Notes: generated from the sequence alone by a model not told the origin. A DNA stretch of 64,000 nt from Arthrinium phaeospermum (GCA_006503535.1 QYRS01000001.1:2356001-2420000), one strand, 5' to 3'. Positions 1 to 11,168 are shown, counted from the stretch's first letter. Numbers and translations are program-made.

Positions 1-839
1 GGTCGGTGGCTGCTTGCACCGTTGAGGAGGACCAGTCGAGGGAGATGGGCAGTAAAGTGATAAGCCTCTACCTATCAAAGTGAAATGAAAGTGAGCGAGC
101 AGTGAATTGTTTGTGTAGAGTACCTGTAGCTACTGATAGGACTTGAGCCCGCTATCTACAGTCCTGACTTTGCATTCAATGCACCTGCCTAGACATAAAT
201 ACAGCACCTGTTCTCCATCACAGCTACCGAAACCGGTTCACCATCCTCTTTTCCACTTCAAGCGACCTGGAACCCAACTTCTCTCTCAATCACTACAGAC
301 AACACCTGCTTGTCTTTTCCACACACTTTACGCATTCAGAAACCCCTTGACCCAGTGTCATCACTAGTCCCACAGCAATTGCTTCCATCATCGCCACCGA
401 AACGAGACTCACCTTCATCTTCTCCATCTTGAGCAGTCTCCAAAACAACTACCGCTGCATCACTCTGCACAACCCATAACCTCGTTGCCTTTTCCATGCA
501 CCTCGCGCATCAGAGAGGTCATCGATCCAGTTTCACTACCTTCCTCACAGCAATTGCTTCCACCATCGCTGCTTTTGCTACTCCTTCATCCACGGTTCTC
601 CTCCACAACTACTGAAACGCGATTCGCCATCCACCCTCTTCACTGGAATCGTCCTGGAATTCAACCGTTGTATCCATCTTTCTGGTCCTGGTCAACACAA
701 CCTTGCCTTTCCCATACCCCTTACACATCCCACAGACCATTTAGTCCAGTGTTTTCACAATTCTCACGGCAACTGCTTCGACCATCGCTACTATTGCTAC
801 GCAATTGCCGACTGTTCTAACAGAAACACCATTAGCACA
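1..839. repeat. Degenerate CT-rich tandem repeat upstream of the BTB gene
   Basis: No gene is supported here. The top strand is strongly C/T-rich, and a diverged unit recurs. A cacagcaattgcttcca block followed by tcatcgc or ccatcgc begins near 371 and again near 546, and a variant (cacggcaactgcttcgacc) begins near 765, so the spacing is about 175 then 219 bases. Each unit also has a 'ttgcctttcc' or 'cttgtcttttcc' stretch, and two carry a 'cctggaa..caac' stretch (near 270 and 653). Short open frames at 143-367 and 485-820 are low-complexity translations of this repeat. It may be 5' UTR or promoter DNA of the gene starting at 840. Confidence 0.5.
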
Positions 840-1664
840 ATGTCTTCAGCACAGAACACCAATCTGAGCCGCAAGGGCGACGTTGCGTAAGCGAGACATT
901 CTTTTCCTCTGTCTTCCGTGCTAACCAGCCTTCACAGCCTCTTCAAGTCCGGCAAGTACGCCGACATCCTGATCATTTGCCAAGGCCAGAAGATTCTTCT
1001 CCATCGAAGCATCCTCGGATCCAGATGCGCATGGTTTAGTGACATCATGACCGGACTCCGCAAGGTAAGTACCCAACGTGAAACGTATGGTACCAAGGCA
1101 CACACTGACACTTTTCCTGTGCAGAAGGGCAAGCACTACGAGCTCAAGATGGATGCTTACAAGCCTGCTCTGCTTCGCACAGTCCTGTACTTCATCTACA
1201 GCGGAGGTGAGTAATCACACCTATATTAGATCCCTTGCACACCATGCGCATTTACTAATCGTTTCCCAGAGATCGACCATCCGGACCTCAAAGGCCGGCA
1301 TCCCGACTACGAGGTCTATTCCCGATTGCATCAGCTGGGCGGCTACTTCGAGTTCGAGGAGTTCCAGAAGGCCCTGCTCGCCAAGTTGTCCAAGAACCTC
1401 GATATGAGGGGCTCGTGGTACAAGCAGAACCCCGAGACGGAGCTCCCCAACAGGAAGATGGACTGGATCTTCCGTGGCGTTCGAGTTGCCTATAGCGGCG
1501 AGGAGGCCGACCAAGCAGACCTTCGCAAGATCTACGTCAACTTTTTCACCCTATGCGCTAAGAATCGGGCGGGGAACCAGCACTTTTACGGGCAGCTTGA
1601 GGGCATGCACCCGTTCGGTCACGACTTGCTGGTGGCCTACGGTCGCTCGCGCTCGCAGCGCTAG
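840..1664 (+). CDS. BTB/POZ domain protein
   Basis: Four exons: 840-886, 938-1064, 1125-1206, 1270-1664. All introns are GT..AG and all phases agree, giving 216 residues. The N-terminal half after a 15-residue leader has the BTB signature: 'SGKYADILIICQGQKILLHR' followed by 'SILGSRCAWFSDIM', then 'LRTVLYFIYSGG' and a short acidic loop. BTB domains are dimerisation and protein-interaction modules; in fungi many such small proteins have no assigned role, and some act as CUL3 adaptors. The C-terminal ~110 residues, rich in aromatic and charged residues, resemble the helical tail of fungal BTB proteins and contain no second recognisable domain. The start at 840 was chosen because exon 1 splices in frame to the BTB core. 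The family call is firm; the biological role is unknown. Confidence 0.85.
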
Positions 1665-3004
1665 AGCACTACCAGAAATGCCAAGCACTCGCGGTGATGA
1701 CGACCACCATATGGACCTCTTCCTCGATGCCAAACACGTTTTCCTGGGGACCCTGGGAAGAAGACTCCGAGCCCAACCAAGAGACATCGGCACTGGTTCA
1801 TGATTTAAGCTTGGCACTTCTGCTTCCATGGCTCCGATAAGAGGATCAGGGCGAGATGGCTTTGTTCGACTTTTGTATTGATAGGAGATGATTACAGCCC
1901 ATGGCGTACTTGCAGTCGTGGCTGAGATGGTATTTATGTATTTTGGTATGAAAGGCAAATCTCAACGATCCGTACAGTTTTGATAAATGTCTTCCCACAC
2001 CTGAAGTGAATTCTACAGTTTTGGTGCACGTGAAGGGACGCGTAGTTGCGTGGCTGCCCTGGAGTTATGGCAGGCTCACATCATGAAGAGTATATGGAGT
2101 TTCGTTAAGATACAAGACCACGACAGCGTATGTAGTGGCACCCAACGTGACATATTGAATTCCGATTAGATTGAAGATCGGCATCCTATGACGGCCCGGC
2201 TGGATGGCAACGTCGTCATTCGCACCCGGATCTCGTATTCATACCCGGAGCGTTAGCTCCGTTCAGCTGCAAGGTAATAAATATGCACAACCATTTCTTG
2301 TAGCCAATCATCTGTAGACCCCCCACGTGGGAGTCCAACTCTGCATGAGCCAAGGAGGAGCAAGGCTGAGTACAGTGTTGTAGACACAGTACGGGAAGGC
2401 AGTTGCATGGGAGTAAGTCGCCTTAACTGATGTCATAAATCACTAGGATAACAGACAGGGCCCAAGTAGCAATCCCCATCAGACGCCAAGTTTAGTACAC
2501 TGCATATCGTGGGAGAGCCCAACCAATTGGATAGAAAGAACCTTGGCATATAATTGAGAGGAAGGGAAGGCTTAGTGCAAAGGGTAATCAGAGCTACGGG
2601 CATCGAATTACAATAATCATCGTGGCAGTCGCACCGGTCCGTAGGCTCGTTGTGACAGGTGTCAAGCACATCACATGGATCGGCCGTCGCAAGGGATAGT
2701 GGTATGCGGAAAGATTTGAGTTCACTGTAAGCACCCAGGCTCGAAAGGGACTGGCGGTCGCCATTGAAGGTTAGGTAGCTGCGGCGCTTGTACATCGATG
2801 TATTCACCCCGCCTCCCCAACCCAGCCTCCTGGACGACGAGAGCCGGCCATGCAGAGAAAAAGCAAATAAAAATATGACAAAGTTCAAGGAAGTGAGACA
2901 AACACCTGTCCGAATTACCTAACTGCCCACGGACTGAGTGATCTCATACCTGCTCACGAATTGGAGATCCAATTACCAAACAATTCGCACAAGGAGGCCT
3001 AACC
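1665..3004. other. Intergenic region, no supported gene
   Basis: About 1.3 kb between the BTB gene and the SDR-like gene. A 151-codon open stretch on the minus strand (2433-2888) contains several cysteines but opens only with TTG and lacks a convincing signal peptide. No repeat or RNA gene was seen. Confidence 0.6.
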
Positions 3005-3963
3005 ATGGCAGACTTCAGCATTCACGAGGAGGACTTGAAAAGCCTCAGGGGGAAGGTCATCATTGTAACAGGTATGTTTTTTTCCTCCTTCCTGAAAGAC
3101 CCTCCCCGCCCACCATCACTGTGTTCTCCCAAAATTGAGCGAGACTGACGCGATTCTCTGTCACGCTCCCAGGCGGCTCATCGGGTACCGGCCTAGCAAC
3201 CGTCGAGCTCCTCCTCGGCCTAGGCGCCGCCGTCGTCAGCGGCGACGTGCAGCCGCCCCCGGCGCCGCTGGTCATCTACCCGTCCGAGGGCTCCGCGGCC
3301 TTCTTCACCTATGTCCCCACGGACATCAGCGTGTGGGGAGATCTCGTGCGGCTGTTCAAGCGCGCCATCAAGGTCCACGGCCGCGTCGACCATGTCTTCG
3401 CTAACGCGGGCGTCCCGTCCCTCAGCGACTACTTCTCCTCCTTGACTCTTGACGCCGACGGAGAGCTCCAGGAGCCCAGTCACGCGGTGCTCGATGTCAA
3501 CCTCAAAGGCACCATCAACACCACTTCACTGGCCATCCACCACATGCAGACGCAAGATCCCCCGGGCGGCAGCGTCGTGCTCAACAGCTCGATGACGAGC
3601 CCCCAGAGATCCGGCGGAATCACTCATGGTAAGTTCCATCATTCATATCACCCACCGCTTTCTATTCCAACCTTCTTCCATGCCCGTTGTGTATCGTAAC
3701 TGATTTTTCATTGCCACACAGCCGTATCCGAACACGGCATCCTTGGCTTCGTTCGCGGACTCAAGGGTAGCTTGGGCGCATCAGCCCTTCCCATTCGGGT
3801 TAACGTGCTGATGCCAGGCAAGAACGAGAACGGGGTCAACGAGGCGGCGGCGGCGCGTGGTGCGGCCCATCTAATGGCCGACATCACGAAGCAAGGACAC
3901 ATTGTGTATGTAGGTGATGGTCGATGCTGCGAGATCGAGCAAACCGCGATGTTCCCCGCATGA
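3005..3963 (+). CDS. SDR-fold protein with degenerate catalytic motif
   Basis: Three exons: 3005-3071, 3173-3628, 3722-3963 (254 residues). The Rossmann nucleotide-binding motif is intact: VIIVTGGSSGTGLA (TGxxxGxG, residues about 19-32), split by intron 1. NAG appears in 'FANAGVPS', and 'NLKGTINTT' and 'GSVVLNSSM' match the classical short-chain dehydrogenase core. At the place of the YxxxK active site, however, the sequence reads 'HAVSEHGILGFVRG'. Compared with the usual YxASKHxVLG, Tyr is His and Lys is Glu. The C terminus ('MADITKQGHIVYVGDGRCCEIE') matches fungal SDRs but appears shortened. It likely binds NAD(P) or a partner without normal reductase chemistry, or it is on its way to becoming a pseudogene. 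The substrate is unknown. Confidence 0.8.
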
Positions 3964-4387
3964 CGGTTGAATATCGGCGAAGGCAAGACGAACAACGACG
4001 CGGCGCTGTAGAGGACTGCGTGAGTTCACGGCCGTCGTTGATATGAAGCCTGGCTGCCTTCGTAGATGAGTAGCAGCATATATCGAGATGCCAAAGACAA
4101 GCATACGCTTGCACATAGAGAAATACAGCTGCACTGGTGGCATCTTCATCACTCCCGCATCGTGATCCCTAGAGTGAGAACAGAAGCGTGCAATGAATCA
4201 CAACATCGTCATCGTCAACTCACTAGGACACTGGCTCAAGAGGCGGACTCGAAAGATACAACTGCTCTGTAATATGTCCTGCAACGCTTGATGTTATGGG
4301 TATTTTGCATAGTTCCCCGAGCAAGTCGATCACAAAGGTACTGAACGATACCCTCTTTTTATACCCACAGTCCCTACACCCTAATTG
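3964..4387. other. Convergent intergenic region
   Basis: Lies between the 3' ends of the SDR-like gene (plus) and the Zn2Cys6 gene (minus). Nothing recognisable beyond presumed 3' UTRs. Confidence 0.6.
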
Positions 4388-5187
4388 TTATTGCCGCGCC
4401 TCAGCCTTTGATTGTTCAGTCTGGCAAACCGCCAAGATCGACATGGCATCCGTCGCGGACCGCGTAAACGATGGCGACGACGACGAGTTGCGGCTATGCG
4501 GCGTTGTTGTCGGGCTGCCCTCTTCCAGCATGGCTTGAATCGAAGGCCTCCTCCGCGCATCCGTCCCGGCCGCGGCTACAGGATGTTGGCGATGGGCGCC
4601 GTGCAGCGCCTGGAGCAGGAGGTCACCGTCCCGAATATGATCCAAGATGGCGTAGACGTCGTGACCGCGCCGGATCCGCCGCACGATCTCGAAGCCCTCC
4701 TCCTCCGACTTGTTCTGGATCATGTCGTACAGCTCCTGGTGGGACCGCAGCAGGAGCTCGATCTCTTGGTACTTCCGCCGCAGCGCCTGGGGGTTCTCCA
4801 CCCCGGGGTAGACGCACTCGGTGCCGCGCTTGACGCACGTGGCACACTGCGGGCTCGCACCATCACACTGCGAAAATGAAGGAGAGAGATATGTGAGCCT
4901 GCTCAAACGACGCATGGACGTACATGATGTGCTGCAGGTCGCGGGGTTGGAGGGGACGGAGAAACTCGGTCTGTGGTTTCCCTTACCTTTGATTTGCGGG
5001 TGCGGCAGCCTTGGCATGCTACCTCGGTAACTTTCCGCTTCGCGGGTGGCTCTTCAGGTTGTGTCAGTTGCGGTGTCGTATGGCGTGAGGCGCTTGGCGG
5101 GGCGGGTCGTAAGGGTCGATAGTTGCGGGCCGCCGCCGATGCCGCTGAGGTAGCGGGTGGTGTGGTTGAGGTATTTGGGGAGTCCAT
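4388..5187 (-). CDS. Small Zn2Cys6 (GAL4-type) transcription factor
   Basis: Two exons on the minus strand: 5187-4987 and 4867-4388 (226 residues). The binuclear zinc cluster spans the intron: 'ACQGCRTRKSK' joined to 'CDGASPQCATCVKRGTEC' (C-x2-C-x6-C-x7-C-x2-C-x6-C), preceded by a basic KRK. An intron splitting this motif is common in fungal zinc-cluster genes. Just after it, 'ALRRKYQEIELLLRSHQELYDMI' could form a short coiled-coil dimerisation helix. The C-terminal third is Ser/Thr/Pro-rich with no fungal_trans middle-homology domain, so this is a short regulator. The ATG at 5187 precedes a Ser/Thr/Pro/Ala-rich N terminus; more upstream in-frame sequence exists but is hydrophobic and looks like 5' UTR. 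Target genes are unknown. Confidence 0.85.
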
Positions 5188-6622
5188 GGTGACTCCAATC
5201 TTGCTGTCCCGTGCCAAGGAGCGCACCGAATGGGAAAGAACCAGAGGGGCCTGAGAAGATCCCGAGCTGCAAACTGACCGGGCCCTCGACAAACATAGGA
5301 CTCTAGTGAGGGGGATGGCCAATATAATTAAGCCAATAATCTCAATGGGAGATAGCAAAATCCAAAAGGGAAAAACGGATATTAAGGATAGGCATCACAA
5401 GTGCTGAACCCCGGTCGGTGTTTGGTGTTGTCTCGTAGTTGATTTTTTTTCTTGCGACAGTGCAATCGTCTGCTTATTACCTCATTCGCGATGTGAACCC
5501 CTTGCCACCCCGTTTGGTGTGTAACCCGCGGAGGGCCCAATGAGAACGAGGCTTCTAGTAGCTTCAGGCTGCTTGGGCTGATGGGAGGCAAGCAAGCAGA
5601 CGGCCCAGTCAGATGCCGCATTGGGGTCGGATAGGACTTCCGAGGCAGGACCCAAGATTGGTCGGCGCTGCATTTGGTTGCCGACATGCACATCGCCATA
5701 CCGTCACAAGCCTCCCACCTCCCGCGCCAGGGTTCGCGGTCAACTGCCCTCGAATTTGCAATGTGCGTGTGTGGGGGGCTCAGGAGGGGAGGGGAGTTTA
5801 GCGAGGTGTCTGCACAGGGAGGGTCAACCGCCAACTAATAACACCTTAACGAGGAACTGCTAACATTTTTAAAAGCCCACTGCCCCATAACATGAACAAT
5901 GCTGATCTGGATTTCTGGTCAACGGTAGAGATTAAGTGTATCCGTACCAACTGATGTCTCGATTTTCTCCAACTCCACCAGATATTGGTGGCCAAGAAGC
6001 AATGTTAAGGCGTCGGGGGTTTCTCCGACGAAGGGTCCATGCGAGCCCACGCAAGCAGGCCGGGCTGGCAGGGGTCCGGCAAAGACAGGAGGGTGAAGCA
6101 TTGCAACCCAGCATGCAATCCCCGATGCATGCAACCTGCTTTCTTGTGCTGCCGACGCCACTTGTGACACAATGTGTGTATGTTTCCGCTCTTCGCTCCG
6201 CCCGACGTGATTGGCAACTTGGCTTCCTTCCCATTTCCGTCAGCACCCGGGCAGGTGTGGTCTGAACTCTGATGGGATCGCGTAGCATTGATGGGATGAG
6301 TCGCGGAAACACGATTCGTTATCTTCCTCCATGGTAGTTGAATCGATCAATTGATGATGGACCCGCAATGAAAACCGAAAGGCAGCGGCCCCTCCCGCCC
6401 CTCCTTGCCTTCTAGCAACAAAACTGCTTCCGCTAAGCTGCCCCTCTGCCCCTCCCCGCTGACGACAGAGAGCTTCCAAGGTACATCTCTACCTACTTAT
6501 TCGTGAACTGATAATACGTCCCCCGACCTCTCCGTTTCACATCAACAGAGACTTCCTCACTCTCTCCACACCCGCCGTCGGACTTTCTCTTCTTATCCAA
6601 CCCGCCAAGCCCGCAATTAGCC
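5188..6622. other. Intergenic region, no supported gene
   Basis: About 1.4 kb between the divergent Zn2Cys6 and DUF952 genes, presumably holding both promoters. Short open frames on both strands have no family features. The last ~150 bases before 6623 are C/T-rich, as is usual for a fungal 5' UTR. Confidence 0.6.
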
Positions 6623-6988
6623 ATGGCCGCCGCGCAGCAGCAGCAACCCACCAAAGTCTTCAAGATCCTCGGCGCCCCCGAGTGGCAAGCCTGGCAGGAC
6701 GCCGGCATCTTCCGCGGCGCCTCGATCGATCTGACGGACGGTTACATCCACCTGTCGACCGCCGCGCAGTCCAAGGAGACCTTCGAGAAGTACTTTGCGG
6801 GCCAGACGAGCCTTATCGTCGCCGAGGTGGATCTCGCCCAGGTCGCCGACCCGGTTCGCTGGGAAGCATCGCGCGGCGGCGCGCTGTTCCCCCACGTCTA
6901 CGGCGGCATCCCGCGCACCGCCGTCTCCCGGGTGTTCGAGGAGGTCAACGGGGAGCTGTTTGACAAGCTCTTGGCCGAGCAGTCATGA
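6623..6988 (+). CDS. DUF952 domain protein
   Basis: Intronless, 121 residues. It matches the whole DUF952 family (PF06108 as I recall it): 'FKILGAPEWQAWQDAGIFRGASIDLTDGYIHLSTAAQSKETFEKYFAG', then a hydrophobic strand 'SLIVAEVDL' and 'VRWEASRGGALFPHVYGGIP'. Family hallmarks seen are the DGYIHLSTA.Q motif, RWE, and FPH.YG. The family occurs in bacteria and fungi and has no established biochemical role; structures place it in a fold related to ADP-ribosyltransferases, so a nucleotide-related activity is possible but not shown. No signal peptide is present, so it is probably cytosolic. The ATG context (gccATGg) is good. Confidence 0.88.
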   Translation: MAAAQQQQPTKVFKILGAPEWQAWQDAGIFRGASIDLTDGYIHLSTAAQSKETFEKYFAGQTSLIVAEVDLAQVADPVRWEASRGGALFPHVYGGIPRTAVSRVFEEVNGELFDKLLAEQS

Positions 6989-7466
6989 TGATGCTGGTCG
7001 GCGCTTTCTGGGAACAGAAAAGAAGAGGGGGAGGGGGGCTTTTCGCCAGGTTGTCAATGCATTGGCGCAGAATGTATCAGTCAAGAACACTGGGTATTGG
7101 GGTGACTCATGTTTGGATGATAAAACGATGCAATATCAGTATTCGCGGCTGTAGGTTGGTATGAACAAACACAAGTAATTAGCCGGTCACCAAGCCATGC
7201 CCAAAACCCCGTACGCCCCGTGAACGAGCATGATAAAAAAACGCCCCGAGCCTGCATCAATCTGACGCTGGCTTCTGATAGTGCAGTGGGCCACCTCTTC
7301 CTGAAGGGTGCAAGTATCCCCCAATCGAACGAGCGCAACCGTGTGTGGACTTTTACCATAGCTTCAAACTCCACCCGCCAAACCAGTACTTGCCCGTCTC
7401 GCGAACCACTTCTCCCAATACCAACGTCGCCGCCTTGGCCAGTACCAGCAAAACCTCGCCAAGGAC
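6989..7466. other. Convergent intergenic region
   Basis: Separates the 3' ends of the DUF952 gene and the promethin-like gene. Only short antisense open frames; nothing supported. Confidence 0.55.
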
Positions 7467-8202
7467 CTACTGCTTGACCTCGGCAGCCTCGGACTTCACA
7501 TCGATGTCGTCGAAGCTGAAGCCTTGGTCTTCCCGCACCTCTTCCACGCTGCCTCCGTTCGCGTCCCTGCTGTAGCTCTTGTTGCCATTCGCGCCGGCCG
7601 CTGCCGGTGCCGCGTCCCCATTCTTCTGGAAGATGACCTGCTGGCCCGTACCCGGCATGCGGATCGCCATGTCGCCCCGGACCGAGGCGGGGATCATGTG
7701 GTAGACGCGGCGCGCAAAGAGGAACGTGGCGACGGCCCAGATCCAGACGAGGACCGCGACAGTGCAGGTGACGAAGAGCGTGGGGACGAGCAGCAGCGTC
7801 GCGATGCCGATCCAGAACATCGAGAAGACGAGGCCGCACACGAGCGCGAAGACGACGGTCGACAGCGCGAAGGACACGAAGAGCATCAATGGCAGGAGGG
7901 AGAAGACAGACTGCGACACGAGGAAGGCCTAGAATGAAAGATGGGCGTACAGTCAGCGAGCAATGCACCCTCCGTTTGCAGCACATGGGCAATTTCAAAT
8001 GCCAAGGGGAATTGAGTGGACAATCGGAAAGCGCACGTACAAAGGTCAATGGCCGTTCCTGCGCGAAGCTTGTGGTCGCGTCGTAGGCCTTTTGTCGTGT
8101 CGGCTGGCTCACGACGCGGTCGACCTGGCGTTGCCCGTAGGCGAAGATGCCATTGGGGTCTGAGTTGGGGCAGGACTGCATCTGAATGCCGTTGACTCCC
8201 AT
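7467..8202 (-). CDS. Promethin/LDAF1-like multi-pass membrane protein
   Basis: Two exons on the minus strand: 8202-8041 and 7928-7467 (207 residues). A hydrophilic N terminus (~54 residues) leads into a long hydrophobic block, 'FLVSQSVFSLLPLMLFVSFALSTVVFALVCGLVFSMFWIGIATLLLVPTLFVTC...', able to form three or four membrane spans or hairpins. A soluble acidic tail follows. The arrangement and the 'LVPTLFVT' and 'WAVATFLFARRVY' segments resemble fungal promethin-domain proteins, which act at ER-lipid droplet contact sites with seipin in animals (LDAF1) and yeast (Ldo proteins). That assignment is by pattern recall. A generic small ER membrane protein is the alternative. The ATG at 8202 is preceded in frame by further sequence, so the start is not certain. 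Confidence 0.65.
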
Positions 8203-10144
8203 GATGACGACTGGTTGGACAGGGATACCGTATCTGCTGCTGGTGCTATACTCTAGCGATGATTCCGAAGACTGCAAGGTGAAGAAAATGGAAGCTGAAT
8301 GCACTGGGCTGTGAATCAATGTGCGTTGCAGAAGGTTATCAATTGACCAAGGAAATGCTGGCGTTGCTCTGCTCTGCTAGCGACGACGGACACCAAATGA
8401 TGGATGACGACGCTGTAACACTTGAAGGGGTCAATCAAGAGGGGCCGCGTAACGTGAAGAATGAATTCAATTGATGGATAACTAGCATTAAGGAAAGGTT
8501 TGGGATAGGAGAAGTGCAATCAAAATAGCATTTTGGGTGTTGATGATGACTGCGCTGGGCTGTTCAGCCAGGCGCAACGCCTTCTTCAACTTATGTCGGG
8601 CGCATGCGCGATTGCCAATATTGGAATGGAATCTAAGACAGCGTGACAGCGCGATGATGACATGACCGCGCGACTGGCAGCTGTGACCTTGGTGCAGGAG
8701 CGCTGATGGGAGGGGCACTAATTGTTAGTCAGGCCTTGTGGCTTGGTCCGGTCCGCTGGGGGGTTTCAATCCCAGCCACTCGGGCGCGCCACTAATTGGA
8801 CCCCTGAGAATGGATGGTTGGGGTTTCATTCCACATCCAACGTTTCCCCTCGTTCGCCTTCAGGAGCCGACAAGTCTTGACAGATGAAGGGCTTGGTTGC
8901 ATGTAGATGTTCTAATCTATCTGAAGTAGCATCGATGTTACTGGGGCTGCACAGTGATGTGGTGGAGAGCAATTCGATATGCAGGTGACAAGACTGCATC
9001 AACCTGCACTACAGGCATACAAGCCAGCCTATACTGTACAAAAGAAAATACGTATCCACTCAATATGACCTCCTGACTATGATTCCTATGGTAGTCCACC
9101 CGCCATGCTACCAACATAGACAAAGTGAGTCATCGGTGATAGATTCACACACGTTTAACGGCGCTGCTCTCGAAAGTTGGCATAATTCGAGTGCGTTCTC
9201 AAGCTCATGCAGATCTAGACTAGAAGTCGTTTCATTCGAATCACCTAGGTCACCTGGTATATTCGTGATTTCGATTTCACCATTTACCAAACTAGACAGA
9301 GGCTGCTTCTCGCAACAACGACTCGGCAGTAAGCCGGATGAAAGTTCAATGCATGGTGGCTGTAATACCATTTGACGGCCAGCCGCCGGCCCAGTAATGC
9401 AATGAATGACAGCTGCTCTGCAAAACACCACTTTAAGGCTGATGCTGCGAATTCAAACAGTGGAGTGGTGAATGGGAATTCATTGACCAGCCGTATTGTG
9501 AGCTGTCCAAAAATAAGTCGCCGCATATGGTATTATGGACCTTTGTAATGATAACCCCCTTTCCGACGAGGACTATACATGCCGAACACAAAGTCTTCAC
9601 ATGGGCAGCCCAGAAGAGAAAAGTCCGAGCTATCACCGGGTCCTCTCAATCCACTTTAGCCGGGTCCAAAGCAGAGCCAAATCCTCGGGTTGCTGGCCAG
9701 TCGCGTTGGTGCGTTCCTGGAATCATACGTCACGTTGATCAGTTGCAATCCTATATCGACAAATTTGCTGGTACGCCAAGCCCTTGGCTATGAGAATGAT
9801 GTCAGCTCTTAGATCCTTCGTTGGTAGCGATGGACAGCGCCTGCAAAAAGGCAGAGCTGTGCCACGCAGGGGCATATAGCGACATGTCACGATACCAATG
9901 ATTGGCTGTCTCGTCCCGAGAGAACGAGATTACAACGCGACCTCGTGGTCGGTCACGACATCGTCAGCCGACCGACTCGGACAGTTGTATGTCGGAAATC
10001 GTATGTATATCTCTCCAGCGCCCCCGTCCTCTCTTTGTGTTGGAAAGGGCAGAAGTCACAGTTTGGACCCAAGCAAATATCCCCAACCGAATAAGAACAA
10101 CCTCACCCAGAGTAAACGCACTTGCTAGGGTAAATTCACCAATC
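8203..10144. other. Intergenic region, no supported gene
   Basis: About 1.9 kb. A minus-strand open stretch at 9108-9431 has an acidic composition but opens with GTG and lacks splice support. A tRNA B-box-like stretch near 8762 does not fold as a tRNA. No repeats recognised. Confidence 0.55.
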
Positions 10145-11086
10145 ATGAAACCCCAAGTTTCCATCGCCGTTGTGGTATCTGCCACCCAGGCCCTCGCCGT
10201 CTGCACCAAATGGGAAGCCAAACGACACACCATCACGAACGCCTACGACATACTCTCGGACGACCCGCACGTCGTGGAGCGCATAGAGTGCCCGGCCGGC
10301 GGCGAACCCTGCCGCATCCCGGGGCCCAAGGAGTACAACATCACGGTGCGACCCTACATCGAGCTAACCAGCGGCACCGTGCACGGCGGCGAGTACGACG
10401 CCCACGAGATCGCGGACGAGGAGGCCGCCGCCATCTACCGCCTCGTGGAGCAGGAGTACAACGACTACGAGGAGAGCGGCAAGGGCAGCAACGGCACCAA
10501 CAGCGTCACGCCCGGCCGGCGCATCAGGTTCGCCCCGCTGTCGGGACTCGTCAGCACCGCGGAGCTCCTGCGGCCGGACCGCGACAGCGATTGGTTCGAG
10601 GTTGAGCCGGGCAAGTGGGCGGAGCTAGAGTGGGCCGCGTTTCATGTGTATGCCTATGGCGTCCTCGGCGGCTGCGACAACGCGACGCTCAACGGCAAGA
10701 ACGTCAATGTAGCCGCGCCGTACTCGGGCCCGAGGCAGAACGCGACACAGACTCGGCTCCTTGACGGCAGGTGGATCAAGTCCTGGGACAATTTGACGAG
10801 CGAGTCGGAGAAGCCGGAGAAGCCGGAGGAAGCGGAGGAGCCTGAAAGCGGTGCGGCCACCTTCGGAATGGGCTTGGGCGGCTTGTTTGGAGGGAGTGTG
10901 TGGAGGTGCTGCGGTCCTGGGCAATGGTGGGGTCTGGAGCTCTTGTTATGGGCTTCGTGCTGTAAGTCAGCCCTGGCCCTATGTACTGTTGACTACGAGA
11001 GCAGGGCGTGTATGGCGTATCTTTCTTGGATTCGCATCATTTACTCCCCTGTGAACTCATACGCGGCAGAGCAGCATGAGACGTGA
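10145..11086 (+). CDS. Secreted N-glycosylated protein, C terminus uncertain
   Basis: The ATG at 10145 opens a signal peptide (MKPQVSIAVVVSATQALA). The mature protein follows, with four cysteines and several N-glycosylation sequons (NIT, NGT, NAT twice, NLT). The open frame continues upstream to 9902, but only the inner ATG gives secretion. No known domain was recognised; the central ~200 residues are acidic and aromatic. Towards the end comes a KPEKPEEAEEPES linker, then a Gly-rich hydrophobic stretch. Beyond about 10890 the frame becomes unlike a normal tail (WRCCGPGQWW...). A canonical donor GTAAGT at 10971 and alternative frames with small or hydrophobic residues suggest the true 3' end is spliced or frameshifted. 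The uninterrupted frame would give 313 residues. It could be a cell-surface or effector-like protein. Confidence 0.6.
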   Translation: MKPQVSIAVVVSATQALAVCTKWEAKRHTITNAYDILSDDPHVVERIECPAGGEPCRIPGPKEYNITVRPYIELTSGTVHGGEYDAHEIADEEAAAIYRLVEQEYNDYEESGKGSNGTNSVTPGRRIRFAPLSGLVSTAELLRPDRDSDWFEVEPGKWAELEWAAFHVYAYGVLGGCDNATLNGKNVNVAAPYSGPRQNATQTRLLDGRWIKSWDNLTSESEKPEKPEEAEEPESGAATFGMGLGGLFGGSVWRCCGPGQWWGLELLLWASCCKSALALCTVDYESRACMAYLSWIRIIYSPVNSYAAEQHET

Positions 11087-11160
11087 TCCAACATGGTTCA
11101 GTGTGACTCCATATGACCCGCGAGGGATTCATCCTGTTCATTCGATTATACTTTACTACT

Positions 11161-11168
11161 TATATAAA
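11161..11168 (+). promoter_or_regulatory. TATA box for the small Cys-rich peptide gene
   Basis: TATATAAA lies about 143 bases upstream of the ATG at 11311, a plausible core-promoter distance for a fungal gene. It is supported by sequence only. Confidence 0.35.

Noticed and set aside
2433..2888. 151-codon minus-strand frame with a Cys-rich stretch (possible small secreted protein)
   Set aside because: It opens with TTG, its first ATG is well inside the frame, and the N-terminal hydrophobic run is too short for a convincing signal peptide.
5382..6312. Overlapping 80-150-codon frames on both strands
   Set aside because: No family features, mutually overlapping, and located in a divergent promoter region.
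8735..8795. tRNA-like B box (gggtttcaatccca)
   Set aside because: No matching A box, anticodon stem or acceptor stem could be paired.
9108..9431. 107-codon acidic minus-strand frame
   Set aside because: Starts with GTG, no domain or splice support, isolated in a 1.9-kb gap.
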